A DNA stretch of 64,000 nt from an uncultured Lachnoclostridium sp. (lineage in GTDB: Bacteria; Bacillota; Clostridia; Lachnospirales; Lachnospiraceae), in NCBI GenBank assembly GCA_902464595.1, contig CABQJX010000003.1, forward strand, positions 1 to 64,000, given 5' to 3'. The position numbers and the translations under genes were made by a program. The notes beneath the pieces were generated by a model that saw only the letters and a program-made list of their open reading frames with translations, was not told the DNA's origin and ran no database searches. Positions 1-8,380 of this stretch are shown in pieces (the stretch's first letter is position 1; each line of letters begins with the position of its first letter).

Positions 1-1104
1 ATCTGCTGCACCGGTAACGCGCATAGCCTGGTATACATACGTCCGTCCGGACAGGGGATCACGGATCGCGCCGCCCAGACAGGTGGCTGCGCCTCCGAAG
101 GGCTCGATCTCTGTAGGATGATTGTGGGTTTCATTTTTAAAGTTTACCAGCCACTCTTCTGTTGTGCCGTCGATCTCAACAGGAACTACGATGCTGCAGG
201 CATTGATCTCGTCAGAAACCTCCATATCCTCCAGCTTGCCTTCGCTGCGCAGCTTTTTCATGGCCATAAGAGCCAGATCCATAAGGCATACATATTTGTC
301 TTTGCGGCCTTTATAGATCTCCTCACGGTCAGCCAGATACTGATGGTAGGTATCCTCCATGGGCTTTCTGTAATCGCCGTCGGTGAAGGTTACATTTTTT
401 AACTCTGTGGAGAAGGTGGTGTGGCGGCAGTGATCGGACCAGTAGGTATCCAGGACGCGGATCTCCGTGACGGAAGGATCCCGCTTTTCTTCCTCTTTAT
501 AATAGGCCTGGATGTGGAGGAAATCCTTAAAGGTCATGGCCAGGTTTAAGCTGGAATAAAGTGTCTTTAATTCACTCTCAGAGCACTCTTTAAAGCCCTC
601 AAAGATCTTAATATCTTCAGGGGTATCAAATACGGTCACCAGTGTTTGAGGCTTGTCCTCCCCTGCTTCCCTGCTGTCCACTGGATTGATGCAGAAGCTT
701 TTTACAGCCTCTTTCTGGCTTTCAGTCAGGGGTGCGGTGATCACATAAGTGGTGGCGGACCGGATAACAGCCTCCTCATCTTCCTTTAACAATTTTACGC
801 ACTGCATGGCAGAATCAGCCCTCTGGTCAAACTGGCCTGGAAGATATTCCACAGAAAATACAAGATCCTCCGGATTTTTCGGAAAGGTTTCTTCGTATAT
901 AAAATCCACCGGCGGTTCAGAAAAAATAGTCACCAGCGCTTTTTTATAAGTCTCCTCAGACAGATTTTCAATGTCATAGCGGATCAGAACCCGCACACCG
1001 GACACCTGATCGATACCCAGGTAATTTTCCAGTTCTTCCCGGAGCTCTCCGGCCTTTACGGCATAGTCCGGTTTCTTTTCTACAAAAATACGTTTTACGC
1101 TCAT
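1..1104 (-). CDS. purL: Phosphoribosylformylglycinamidine synthase, N-terminal part (cut by window edge)
   Basis: Large single-chain FGAM synthase, the glutamine-dependent enzyme of step four of purine synthesis. Reading the minus strand from the ATG at 1104 gives an open frame of 368 codons running off the left edge. It starts MSVKRIFVEKKPDYAVKAGE and contains the PurL landmarks SDHCRHTTF and NETHNHPTEIEPFGGAATC near the end of the visible part. The start is fixed by an AGGAGGT ribosome site at 1111-1117. The N-terminus matches the clostridial long form of the family rather than the short Bacillus PurL. The catalytic ATP-grasp-like and glutaminase parts lie outside the window. Its control region lies in the 269-bp gap to the divergent gene at 1374. 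Confidence 0.93.
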   Translation of the reverse strand, partial: MSVKRIFVEKKPDYAVKAGELREELENYLGIDQVSGVRVLIRYDIENLSEETYKKALVTIFSEPPVDFIYEETFPKNPEDLVFSVEYLPGQFDQRADSAMQCVKLLKEDEEAVIRSATTYVITAPLTESQKEAVKSFCINPVDSREAGEDKPQTLVTVFDTPEDIKIFEGFKECSESELKTLYSSLNLAMTFKDFLHIQAYYKEEEKRDPSVTEIRVLDTYWSDHCRHTTFSTELKNVTFTDGDYRKPMEDTYHQYLADREEIYKGRKDKYVCLMDLALMAMKKLRSEGKLEDMEVSDEINACSIVVPVEIDGTTEEWLVNFKNETHNHPTEIEPFGGAATCLGGAIRDPLSGRTYVYQAMRVTGAAD

Positions 1105-1190
1105 TTGGCAACCTCCTGCTCTTAAATCATGGCAGCTGCCCGGAACAGTCCGGGCGGCGCTGTCTTAGGATACGAATAAATGACATCAGT

Positions 1191-1206
1191 ATAACATCAA
1201 TGTTAT
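1191..1206. promoter_or_regulatory. Palindromic operator candidate upstream of purL
   Basis: The sequence ATAACATCAATGTTAT is a perfect 7-bp inverted repeat with a 2-bp spacer. On the minus strand it overlaps an extended minus-10 element (TGTTATACT) that could drive purL, so a bound repressor could block that promoter. The purL leader also contains a short hairpin (GCCCGGA / TCCGGGC, 1138-1155) some 20 bases before the ribosome site. That this is a purine-responsive site is inference from position only. Confidence 0.4.
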
Positions 1207-1311
1207 CATACCACAGAAGGTATAAATTAGTAAAATTAATATATTTAATTACTGATATATGGAGAACTTATAAATTGGCCATGTCCTTAGAAAACCATTT
1301 CTAAATACCTG

Positions 1312-1340
1312 TGGCATGGGGGCAGAAGTTGTGCTATACT
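1312..1340 (+). promoter_or_regulatory. Extended minus-10 promoter for the DUF1846 gene
   Basis: TGCTATACT at 1332-1340 is a good extended minus-10 element. The minus-35 position (TGGCAT at 1312-1317, 17-bp spacer) is poor, as is common for extended minus-10 promoters. It lies 34 bases before the chosen start codon. Confidence 0.5.
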
Positions 1341-1373
1341 AAATGAATTAAAAACCAGGAGATGACAGAGCAT

Positions 1374-2823
1374 ATGAAAATCGGATTTGACAATGAAAAG
1401 TATCTGACTATGCAGTCAGAACATATCAGAAAGCGTATTGGGGAATTCGGGGACAAATTGTATCTGGAGTTTGGAGGAAAGCTCTTTGATGATTACCATG
1501 CATCCAGGGTACTGCCCGGGTTTGCTCCGGACAGCAAGCTGCGCATGCTGCTGCAGATCGCAGACCAGGCGGAAATCGTTATTGCCATCAATGCCGCAGA
1601 TATTGATAAAAATAAGATACGCCATGATCTGGGCATCACCTACGATGAGGATGTGCTTCGTCTGATCCAGGAATTTCACGATAAAGGGCTGTACGTGGGC
1701 AGTGTCGTGATTACACAGTACAGTGGGCAGAGCGGGGCAGACCAGTTTAAGGCTAAGCTGGAGCACAGGAATATCAAGGTGTACCGCCATTATTCCATTG
1801 AGGGCTACCCCAGCAATGTGCCTCTCATTGTCAGCGATGAGGGTTATGGAAAGAACGATTACATTGAAACCACCCGTCCGTTGGTGATCATTACCGCGCC
1901 GGGACCGGGAAGCGGAAAAATGGCTACCTGCTTATCCCAGCTGTACCATGAGAATAAGAGGGGCATCAAGGCAGGATATGCGAAGTTTGAGACCTTCCCA
2001 GTGTGGAACCTTCCGTTAAAGCATCCGGTCAATCTGGCTTATGAGGCGGCTACGGCTGACTTAAACGATGTTAATATGATCGATCCTTACCATTTGGAGG
2101 CATATGGGGCCACCACAGTCAATTACAACCGGGATGTGGATATTTTCCCGGTGTTGAACGCTATTTTTGAGGGGATCTACGGCGAAAGCCCCTATAAGTC
2201 TCCCACTGATATGGGCGTGAATATGGCAGGTTTCTGTATTGTAGACGATGATCATACGCCGCTATTACCAGGCGCTGAACCGGCTGGCAAAGGAGGAGGG
2301 AAATTCCGACGAAGTTTACAAGATCAATCTGCTGATGAAAAAAGCGAATATTGACGTTTCCATGCGCCGGGTGATCGGAGTCTGCCTGGAACGGGCAGAG
2401 AAGTCCGGCGGTCCTACAGCAGCAATGGAGCTGGAGGACGGAACCATTGTCACTGGAAAGACAAGCCCTCTCTTAGGCGCTTCCGCCGCTCTTTTGCTGA
2501 ACGCGATCAAGGTTTTGGGGGATATTCCCCACGGCATCCATCTGATCGCACCGTCTGCTATCGAGCCGATCCAGACGTTAAAAACCCAGTATATGGGAAG
2601 CAGGAATCCGCGCCTTCACACAGACGAGGTGCTGATTGCCCTCAGTATGAGCGCTGCTACAGATGATACGGCAAAGAAGGCTCTGGCACAGCTGCCGAAG
2701 CTTAGGGGCTGTCAGGTCCATACCTCGGTCATGCTGTCAGAGGTGGATATTAAGGTGTTCAGCAAGCTGGGAGTGCAGCTGACTTCCGAACCGGTTTACG
2801 AGCATAAGAAGATCTATCATTAG
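1374..2823 (+). pseudogene. DUF1846 (UPF0371) family protein, frameshifted
   Basis: Conserved Firmicutes protein of unknown function, normally one chain of about 500 residues. Here it is in two frames. The first frame runs from [20 protein letters not shown] (ATG 1374) to residue DD near 2245 and then leaves the family sequence, stopping at 2354. The second frame resumes at [17 protein letters not shown] near 2249 and continues to 2823. From my memory of the family, roughly ten residues are missing at the junction as well as the frame, so this looks like a deletion of about 28-29 bases rather than a single-base slip. I chose ATG 1374 over ATG 1362 because the ribosome site AGGAG (1357-1361) touches the earlier ATG. 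The gene is probably inactive in this copy, unless the gap is an assembly fault. Confidence 0.8.
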
Positions 2824-2979
2824 ACCGATCTCCCGGGATTTCCTGCTGAAATTTGTTCACCAGGGATCCTGGGAGTATTTTTAATTTTATTGCATCGATT
2901 CAGGGAGGCGGGCAAGCCGGACAAGAAGATGCCCCTCCTGAACAGTTCCATTTTATTTTGGAAGGAGAAGAGACGAGAG

Positions 2980-3570
2980 ATGAAAACAGCACTGACAAGA
3001 GAAGAAGCGCTCCATGGGCTGGCCAGCCATAATAAAGAGCCTTTTCATATCCTCCACGGGCTTACGGTGGAAGGTGTGATGCGGTGGTTTGCGAAGGAAG
3101 AAGGCTTTGGGGAGGAGGAGGACTTCTGGGGACTGGCTGGACTGCTCCACGATATTGATTTTGAGGAGTACCCGGAGGAACACTGCAAAAAGGCTCCAGA
3201 GCTTCTTACAGCGATGGGAGCTGAGCCGGAGCTGATCCATGCGGTGTGCAGCCATGGTTATGGACTGGTCTCTGATGTGGAACCGGAGCATCCGATGGAG
3301 AAGATCCTGTTTGCAGCAGATGAACTCACAGGCCTGATCGGAGCGGCTGCCAGGATGCGTCCATCCAAAAGCGTGATGGATATGGAGGTATCCAGCCTGA
3401 AGAAGAAATTTAAGGATAAGCGTTTTGCAGCAGGCTGTTCCAGAGAAGTGATACGCGCAGGTGCAGAGCGGCTAGGCTGGACTCTGGAGGAGCTGATGGA
3501 AAAGACCATACAGGCCATGCGCTCCTGTGAGTCTTCTGTGGCAGAGGAAATGAAAAAGTGGGAAATTTAA
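2980..3570 (+). CDS. HD-domain phosphohydrolase family protein
   Basis: Protein of 196 residues related to predicted HD-superfamily hydrolases. The metal-binding motif is visible as GLLHDID (His57-Asp58), with a preceding histidine (HILHGL, His23/His26) and a later FAADELTG containing Asp114, the usual third ligand. Such proteins are typically metal-dependent phosphatases or nucleotidases; the substrate cannot be read from the sequence. The start at 2980 is preferred over the longer frame from 2890 because GGAAGGAG lies 11 bases upstream of it and the extra 30 residues look unlike the family. It stands alone between the broken DUF1846 gene and lysC, with a promoter for lysC immediately after it. 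Confidence 0.75.
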   Translation: MKTALTREEALHGLASHNKEPFHILHGLTVEGVMRWFAKEEGFGEEEDFWGLAGLLHDIDFEEYPEEHCKKAPELLTAMGAEPELIHAVCSHGYGLVSDVEPEHPMEKILFAADELTGLIGAAARMRPSKSVMDMEVSSLKKKFKDKRFAAGCSREVIRAGAERLGWTLEELMEKTIQAMRSCESSVAEEMKKWEI

Positions 3571-3582
3571 GACTTTAACGTG

Positions 3583-3611
3583 TTGACACGACAGAAAAAT
3601 TAGAGTATGAT
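3583..3611 (+). promoter_or_regulatory. Sigma-A-type promoter of lysC
   Basis: TTGACA at 3583-3588 and TATGAT at 3606-3611 are separated by exactly 17 bp. The expected leader before the lysC start is about 75 bases, too short for a full lysine riboswitch, and I see none. Confidence 0.85.
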
Positions 3612-3693
3612 TTGTACTTATAATACCCTTTTGCCATAGAAGAGATCATAAGTTCCTTATATCAGAAAGGGAAAGAACAGGGGAGACATACAG

Positions 3694-5013
3694 ATGAAAA
3701 AAGTAGTAAAATTCGGCGGAAGCTCTCTGGCCAGTGCAAAACAGTTTAAGAAAGTGGCCGATATTATAAAGGCCGATAAGACAAGACGGTATGTAGTGCC
3801 TTCCGCTCCTGGAAGGCGCAATGACAAGGATGATAAGGTGACGGATCTGCTCTATGCCTGCTATGATGCGGCTTCCTCCGGGGCTTCCTATAAAAAGATC
3901 CTGGAAAAGATCAAAAGCCGGTACACAGATATTATTGACGGGCTGAACCTGAACTTGAACCTGGATCATGAGTTTGAGCGCATTGAGGAGGAATTTTTGG
4001 CAAAGGCGGGCAGGGATTATGCTGCCTCCCGGGGAGAGTATCTGAATGGCATCGTCCTTTCCAACTATCTGGGATATACCTTTATTGATGCTGCTGAGGT
4101 GATTGCCTTTGACGAAAAAGGGGCTTTTGACAGTGAACTTACGAACACAGAGCTTTCGGAACGTCTGGAGCATGTGGAGCGGGCTGTGATACCAGGCTTT
4201 TACGGCTCTAAACCGGATGGGAGCATCAAGACCTTTTCCAGGGGCGGCTCCGATATTACCGGTTCTCTTGTGGCTAAGGCCATTCATGCAGATATGTATG
4301 AGAACTGGACCGATGTATCCGGCGTTTTGGTGACAGATCCCAGGATCGTGGATGATCCGGAAGTGATCGAGACCATCACTTATAAGGAGCTGCGGGAGCT
4401 GTCTTACATGGGAGCCAGCGTACTCCATGAGGACGCCATTTTCCCGGTGCGCAAGGAAGGGATCCCTATTAATATCAGGAATACCAACCGTCCGGAGGAT
4501 AAGGGAACTCTGATCGTAGAGAGCACCTGCCGCAAACCGCGCTACACCATTACGGGAATTGCAGGAAAAAAGGGATTCTGCTCGATCAATATTGAGAAAG
4601 CGATGATGAACTCAGAAGTAGGGTTTGGGAGAAAAGTTCTTAGTGTATTTGAGCAGTATGGGATCTCATTTGAGCATATGCCCTCCGGAATTGATACTAT
4701 GACGGTTTATGTGCATCAGTCAGAGTTTGAGGAGTACGAACAGTCTGTGATCGCGGGGATCCACAGGGCAGCAGAGCCGGATACGGTGGAGCTGGAGGCA
4801 GATCTGGCGCTGATCGCTGTGGTTGGGAGAGGAATGCGTTCCACCCGCGGGACAGCAGGACGTATTTTCTCAGCATTGGCCCATGCAAGGGTCAATGTAA
4901 AGATGATCGATCAGGGCTCCAGCGAGTGGAATATCATCATCGGAGTCAAGAACGATGATTTTGAGACAGCCATACGTGCGATCTACGATATATTTGTGAC
5001 CACAGAGCTGTAA
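3694..5013 (+). CDS. lysC: Aspartate kinase
   Basis: Phosphorylates aspartate with ATP, the committed step to lysine, threonine, methionine and diaminopimelate. The 439-residue chain opens with the amino-acid kinase motif VVKFGGSS (residues 4-11), has the central FSRGGSDITGSLVAKA and the TDVSGVLVTDPRIV segment, and ends with tandem ACT-type regulatory domains from about residue 300 (ITGIAGKKGFCSINIEKA; then LALIAVVGRGMRS). Length and architecture fit the monofunctional class that includes the 439-residue clostridial enzymes. It has its own promoter directly upstream. The following acetyltransferase gene begins 24 bases after the stop and is probably cotranscribed, without an obvious pathway link. 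Which end-product inhibits it cannot be told from sequence alone. Confidence 0.93.
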   Translation: MKKVVKFGGSSLASAKQFKKVADIIKADKTRRYVVPSAPGRRNDKDDKVTDLLYACYDAASSGASYKKILEKIKSRYTDIIDGLNLNLNLDHEFERIEEEFLAKAGRDYAASRGEYLNGIVLSNYLGYTFIDAAEVIAFDEKGAFDSELTNTELSERLEHVERAVIPGFYGSKPDGSIKTFSRGGSDITGSLVAKAIHADMYENWTDVSGVLVTDPRIVDDPEVIETITYKELRELSYMGASVLHEDAIFPVRKEGIPINIRNTNRPEDKGTLIVESTCRKPRYTITGIAGKKGFCSINIEKAMMNSEVGFGRKVLSVFEQYGISFEHMPSGIDTMTVYVHQSEFEEYEQSVIAGIHRAAEPDTVELEADLALIAVVGRGMRSTRGTAGRIFSALAHARVNVKMIDQGSSEWNIIIGVKNDDFETAIRAIYDIFVTTEL

Positions 5014-5037
5014 GAGGAGAGGGAAGGATCAAGGAAT

Positions 5038-5664
5038 ATGACGGAAAAAGAGAGGATGCTGTCCCAGCAGCTTTATATGGCCTCAGATCCGGAATTAGTG
5101 AGGGAACGCAAGGAGGCGAAGCGGCTGACCCGTTTGATCAATGATTCCACAGAAGACCAGGCAGAGTACCGCATCCAGCTTTTTAAGGAGCTTTTTGGAA
5201 AAGTAGGGAAAAATATCTGGCTGGAACCGCCTCTCAGAGTGGATTATGGGTGCAATACCTATATTGGGGACAATTTTTTTGCCAATTATGAATGCATTAT
5301 TTTAGACGTGGGCAGGGTCATCATTGGGGACAACGTGATGTTTGGCCCGAGAGTCGGGCTCTATGCCGCAGGTCATCCGGTGGATCCGATGGTGAGAAAT
5401 TCACTCTTGGAATACGGAAGGGAGATCCGGATCGGAAATAATGTGTGGGTTGGCGGAAATGTTACCATTAATCCGGGAGTTGCCATTGGAGATAATGTGA
5501 TCATCGGATCAGGTTCTGTTGTAACAAAGGATATTCCGGCGAATGTGATCGCCGCCGGGGTTCCATGTAAGGTTCTGCGGGAGATCACGCCCGAAGATCA
5601 GGCATACTGGGAAGAACAGGCGCGGCTTTACTGGGAAGACCGGTCAGGAAAACAGGGAGAATAG
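5038..5664 (+). CDS. Sugar O-acetyltransferase, maltose/galactoside acetyltransferase family
   Basis: Cytoplasmic acyltransferase of 208 residues with the left-handed beta-helix (hexapeptide) fold. The N-terminal maltose-acetyltransferase helix region occupies residues 1-60 (MTEKERMLSQQLYMASDPEL). The helix repeats follow, including CNTYIGDNFFANYECIILD, RIGNNVWVGGNVTINPGV and IIGSGSVVTKDIP. The catalytic histidine is in the segment LYAAGHPVD. It would transfer acetyl from acetyl-CoA to a sugar hydroxyl, but members are promiscuous and the physiological substrate is not evident. A strong bidirectional terminator follows at 5725. Confidence 0.88.
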   Translation: MTEKERMLSQQLYMASDPELVRERKEAKRLTRLINDSTEDQAEYRIQLFKELFGKVGKNIWLEPPLRVDYGCNTYIGDNFFANYECIILDVGRVIIGDNVMFGPRVGLYAAGHPVDPMVRNSLLEYGREIRIGNNVWVGGNVTINPGVAIGDNVIIGSGSVVTKDIPANVIAAGVPCKVLREITPEDQAYWEEQARLYWEDRSGKQGE

Positions 5665-5724
5665 GGCAGAAGGCTGCCATAGCTTATAAAAGAAAAAAGG
5701 AAAGAAAACAGAAAAGAAAAACAG

Positions 5725-5770
5725 AAAGGCCGGAAGCAGCTGTCAGAAGAAAGAGCTGCTTCCGGCCTTT
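5725..5770. terminator. Bidirectional intrinsic terminator
   Basis: A perfect 17-bp inverted repeat (AAAGGCCGGAAGCAGCT and its complement, 5725-5741 and 5754-5770) with a 12-base loop lies between the convergent acetyltransferase and DUF4397 genes. The arms start with A and end with T runs on both strands, so it can stop transcription from either side. Confidence 0.9.
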
Positions 5771-5773
5771 GGT

Positions 5774-6682
5774 TTAGTTGGATACTACCAGGGTACTGAG
5801 ACCATCGGCCGTGTTCTGTCCGTTGAACAGGTACAGCGTATAGGAGTGATTGGAGTTCATGCTGGCGGAAGTGGTGGCTATATAGTGATTGTCATAGGCT
5901 CCGGTCCGGGAAATGTACATTTGATACCAGCCTGGATAAAAGCTGGTGTAAGGGGTTACTTCCCTGTAACGGATATTGGTAAAGGGTGTGTAGGAGTTTC
6001 GTCCGCTCTCTAAGGTCACGTCAAAGGGGCCCAGATCCTGGGAAAGGCTGCAGACGCGCAGGCAGGTATTCCCTGAGGGAGCGCTGCAGGAAAGATCGGA
6101 GATCTCCATCACATCAAGCCCGCTGGCTGTATTGATAATGGCTAACGTCATGGAGGAGGAGGAACGGATCTGGATCTGTTTTTGTACGTACACATAGCCG
6201 TCAGCCCCGGAAATAGTTACAGTCTGCCTGCCCGGTACTGCCTGGACATACCGGGTTATGTCTCCGTTCCCCAAGCTGCTTGCCACCAGCCAGCTTCCCA
6301 GATAAACGTAGAAGGGGTGATAGCCCGATGATCCGTTCAGGATGCGGACACGCCCATAGGGAGCAGAGCTGCAGCTGTAGCAGGGGAAGGTGATGCCGGG
6401 AATAACCGTTACAGCACCGCTGCCTCCGGGAAAAACAGGGCGGAAGATCGGGGGGAAAGGGGGACGGTTTCCGCTGTCCACAGGCCCTCCCTCCCCTGGG
6501 TTTGGAAGGGGGATCACCGGTATCTCGCCGCCATTGTCCTGGGAAGCACCGCTGTCTACAGGGCCTCCTTCTCCTGGGTTGGGGAGAGGGATTACGGGAA
6601 TGGCATCCCCTTCGTTCTGAGCGGCCCGAACCGTCCCTTCATATCCATTTCTGTTGGACGTATGATAGATTTGCTGACTCAT
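5774..6682 (-). CDS. DUF4397 domain-containing protein with proline-rich repeats
   Basis: Protein of 302 residues. After about 20 residues comes a proline/glycine-rich stretch with two near-identical copies of IPVIPLPNPGEGGPVDSG, then a PFPPIFRPVFPGG linker, and two DUF4397-like beta domains, the first starting at GRVRILNGSSGYHPFYVYLG and the second at CLRVCSLSQDLGPFDVTLE. DUF4397 modules are found in cell-surface or spore-associated proteins and their function is unknown. I see no signal peptide with the start chosen here (ATG 6682, weak AGG upstream). The longer frame from 6817 adds a segment unlike a protein start. It is transcribed alone, away from the yqfC operon. Confidence 0.7.
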   Translation of the reverse strand: MSQQIYHTSNRNGYEGTVRAAQNEGDAIPVIPLPNPGEGGPVDSGASQDNGGEIPVIPLPNPGEGGPVDSGNRPPFPPIFRPVFPGGSGAVTVIPGITFPCYSCSSAPYGRVRILNGSSGYHPFYVYLGSWLVASSLGNGDITRYVQAVPGRQTVTISGADGYVYVQKQIQIRSSSSMTLAIINTASGLDVMEISDLSCSAPSGNTCLRVCSLSQDLGPFDVTLESGRNSYTPFTNIRYREVTPYTSFYPGWYQMYISRTGAYDNHYIATTSASMNSNHSYTLYLFNGQNTADGLSTLVVSN

Positions 6683-6744
6683 AGTGACCTCGCAAAAGAT
6701 AGATTCCCTATATTCTATTCCGACAGCAGCCAGGAGGTGCATAT

Positions 6745-6774
6745 TGCAGTTCACAGGAAATCCGGTGAACTGCA
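6745..6774. other. Inverted repeat in the divergent yqfC/DUF4397 intergenic region
   Basis: TGCAGTTCAC and GTGAACTGCA form a perfect 10-bp inverted repeat with a 10-base loop whose ends (AGGAAATCCG) could extend the pairing. It lies between two divergent genes, which suits an operator. It is also followed on the plus strand by GCCTTTTT, so a terminator-like role cannot be excluded. Confidence 0.4.
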
Positions 6775-6854
6775 GCCTTTTTAGGCCCGTTTCTGCATGG
6801 CTGGCTATGGAGCGCATATAATGAAAAGGAATCCCTATGTCAGGAGGCAGGTGT

Positions 6855-7127
6855 ATGCTGCTGCAGGCCGTATGCGCCCTGGGACTTCCAAAGGATGTGG
6901 TCCTGGGAGACGTGCTGATCAGTTTTGTGGGACAGAGCCAGGTGAATATAGAAAATTACCGAAGCATCCTGATCTATACCGACTGCCTGATCAAGATACA
7001 GACAAGAAAGGGCAGGATCGCCATACGGGGGGAGCGATTGCGTATCGACCACTACACATCAGAGGAGATGGAGATAACGGGGGTGATCGGATCGCTGGAA
7101 TTTGAAATGGGAGGGAACCTTTTGTGA
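6855..7127 (+). CDS. yqfC: Sporulation protein YqfC (YabP/YqfC family)
   Basis: Small 90-residue protein. The sequence GDVLISFVGQSQVNIENYRS followed by IYTDCLIKIQTRKGRIAIRGERLRI and ITGVIGSLEFE is typical of YqfC, which in Bacillus is made in the mother cell during sporulation under sigma-E; its biochemical role is unknown. The start is ATG 6855, seven bases after AGGAGG (6842-6847), rather than ATG 6837. Its stop overlaps the GTG start of yqfD, so the two are translationally coupled. Confidence 0.88.
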   Translation: MLLQAVCALGLPKDVVLGDVLISFVGQSQVNIENYRSILIYTDCLIKIQTRKGRIAIRGERLRIDHYTSEEMEITGVIGSLEFEMGGNLL

Positions 7128-8380
7128 AATGGATCGGGAAAAAAATGGGAGGGTATGTGAGACTGCGCTTAAAAGGCGGTTCCCCGGAACGTTTTTTTAA
7201 TCTCTGCTGTGCCAGAGGGATCCAGATATGGGATATACTTTGCCTGGGCTCCGGGGAATATGAGTGTTTCATGGAGGTGAAAGGGTTCCGGCAGATCCGG
7301 CCCCTTGTGAAAAAGTCTGGTGTCCGCCCCCATATTGCCGGGCGGTTCGGCCTTCCTTTTTTTCTGTACCGCAACCGGAGCCGGTGGTATTATGGCGCTG
7401 GACTCATGGCATTTTTCCTGGTGATCTTTTTTATGTCCCGCTTTATATGGAAGATTGAGATCCAGGGGAATTATCGGTACACCAGGGATACCATTATGAC
7501 CTTTCTTGAGGGAGAAAAGATCAAAAGCGGAATAAAAAAGAGGCAGGTGGACTGCGATATGCTGGAGGCCTCGATCCGCAGCACATTTCCTGAGATCACA
7601 TGGGTATCCGCCCAGGTGTCGGGGACACGTTTGGCAATTTATGTAAAAGAAAATGAAGCTCTATCAGAGATTCCCGAAAAGGATACTTCTCCCTGCCATA
7701 TCGTGGCAGATAAACAGGGAGTGATCACTTCTATGGTGGTGAGAAGCGGCATACCAAAGGTAAAGGTAGGGGATGCGGTAGAGCCGGGCCAGATCCTTAT
7801 AGATGGCTATGTCCCTATCATAGGAGATGACGGACAGGAGATCAGCGGGTATATGGTACGGGCAGATGGGGACATTGAGGTAAAGACCGTCCGCACCTAT
7901 GAGAGAGAGATCCCCATGCTCTGCAAGGAGCGGGTTCCTACGGGAAAAGAGAAACGGGGCTGGTATGTAAAAGCGGGAAAATGGCTCTTTACCTGTCTTT
8001 TTCCACCGGGAAGGGAGGGAGAATGGGATTACACCATGGAGGAGCATCAGCTCCGGCTGTTGGGAGATCTTTATCTGCCTGTTTACGGGGGAAGGATCAA
8101 GGGAAGGCAGATGGTTTCCTATGAGCGCCGGTACAGCCAGGAAGAATTGGAGTTTCTTTCCAAAGCCGTCAATTTGCGTTTTGCCAAAAATTTAGAGGAA
8201 AAGGGGGTACAAATTCTTGAAAATAATGATAGAATAGAAAGGAGTGTATCTCAATGCCGTCTGATGGGAGAACTGGTGACAGAGGAATCCATCGGAAGGC
8301 CAGAGCGGGCTAGAGAGCCTGTGACAACGCCTGACGCAGGTTCAGGCACAGAACCGGAGGAGACAAAGACAGCACAATGA
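7124..8380 (+). CDS. yqfD: Sporulation protein YqfD
   Basis: Membrane-anchored sporulation protein of 418 residues. A cytoplasmic N-terminal region of about 90 residues (VRLRLKGGSPERFFNLCCARG) is followed by one transmembrane segment (near residues 91-109, GAGLMAFFLVIFFMSRFIW). An external portion with IEIQGNYRYTRDTIMTFL and TWVSAQVSGTRLAIYVKENE, typical of the YqfD family, comes next. The GTG start at 7124 has GGGAGG upstream and overlaps the yqfC stop. In Bacillus subtilis the order yqfC-yqfD-phoH-ybeY is the same. The C-terminal end after residue 390 is a low-complexity hydrophilic tail. Function in spore formation is known only genetically. Confidence 0.88.
   Translation: MKWIGKKMGGYVRLRLKGGSPERFFNLCCARGIQIWDILCLGSGEYECFMEVKGFRQIRPLVKKSGVRPHIAGRFGLPFFLYRNRSRWYYGAGLMAFFLVIFFMSRFIWKIEIQGNYRYTRDTIMTFLEGEKIKSGIKKRQVDCDMLEASIRSTFPEITWVSAQVSGTRLAIYVKENEALSEIPEKDTSPCHIVADKQGVITSMVVRSGIPKVKVGDAVEPGQILIDGYVPIIGDDGQEISGYMVRADGDIEVKTVRTYEREIPMLCKERVPTGKEKRGWYVKAGKWLFTCLFPPGREGEWDYTMEEHQLRLLGDLYLPVYGGRIKGRQMVSYERRYSQEELEFLSKAVNLRFAKNLEEKGVQILENNDRIERSVSQCRLMGELVTEESIGRPERAREPVTTPDAGSGTEPEETKTAQ

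Noticed and set aside
3612..3693. Lysine riboswitch before lysC
   Set aside because: The leader is only about 80 bases and shows no long conserved stems; a lysine riboswitch needs roughly 180 bases.
3646..4428. 260-codon open frame on the minus strand across the lysC start
   Set aside because: Antisense to a well-supported aspartate kinase and its promoter leader; translation has no recognisable domain.
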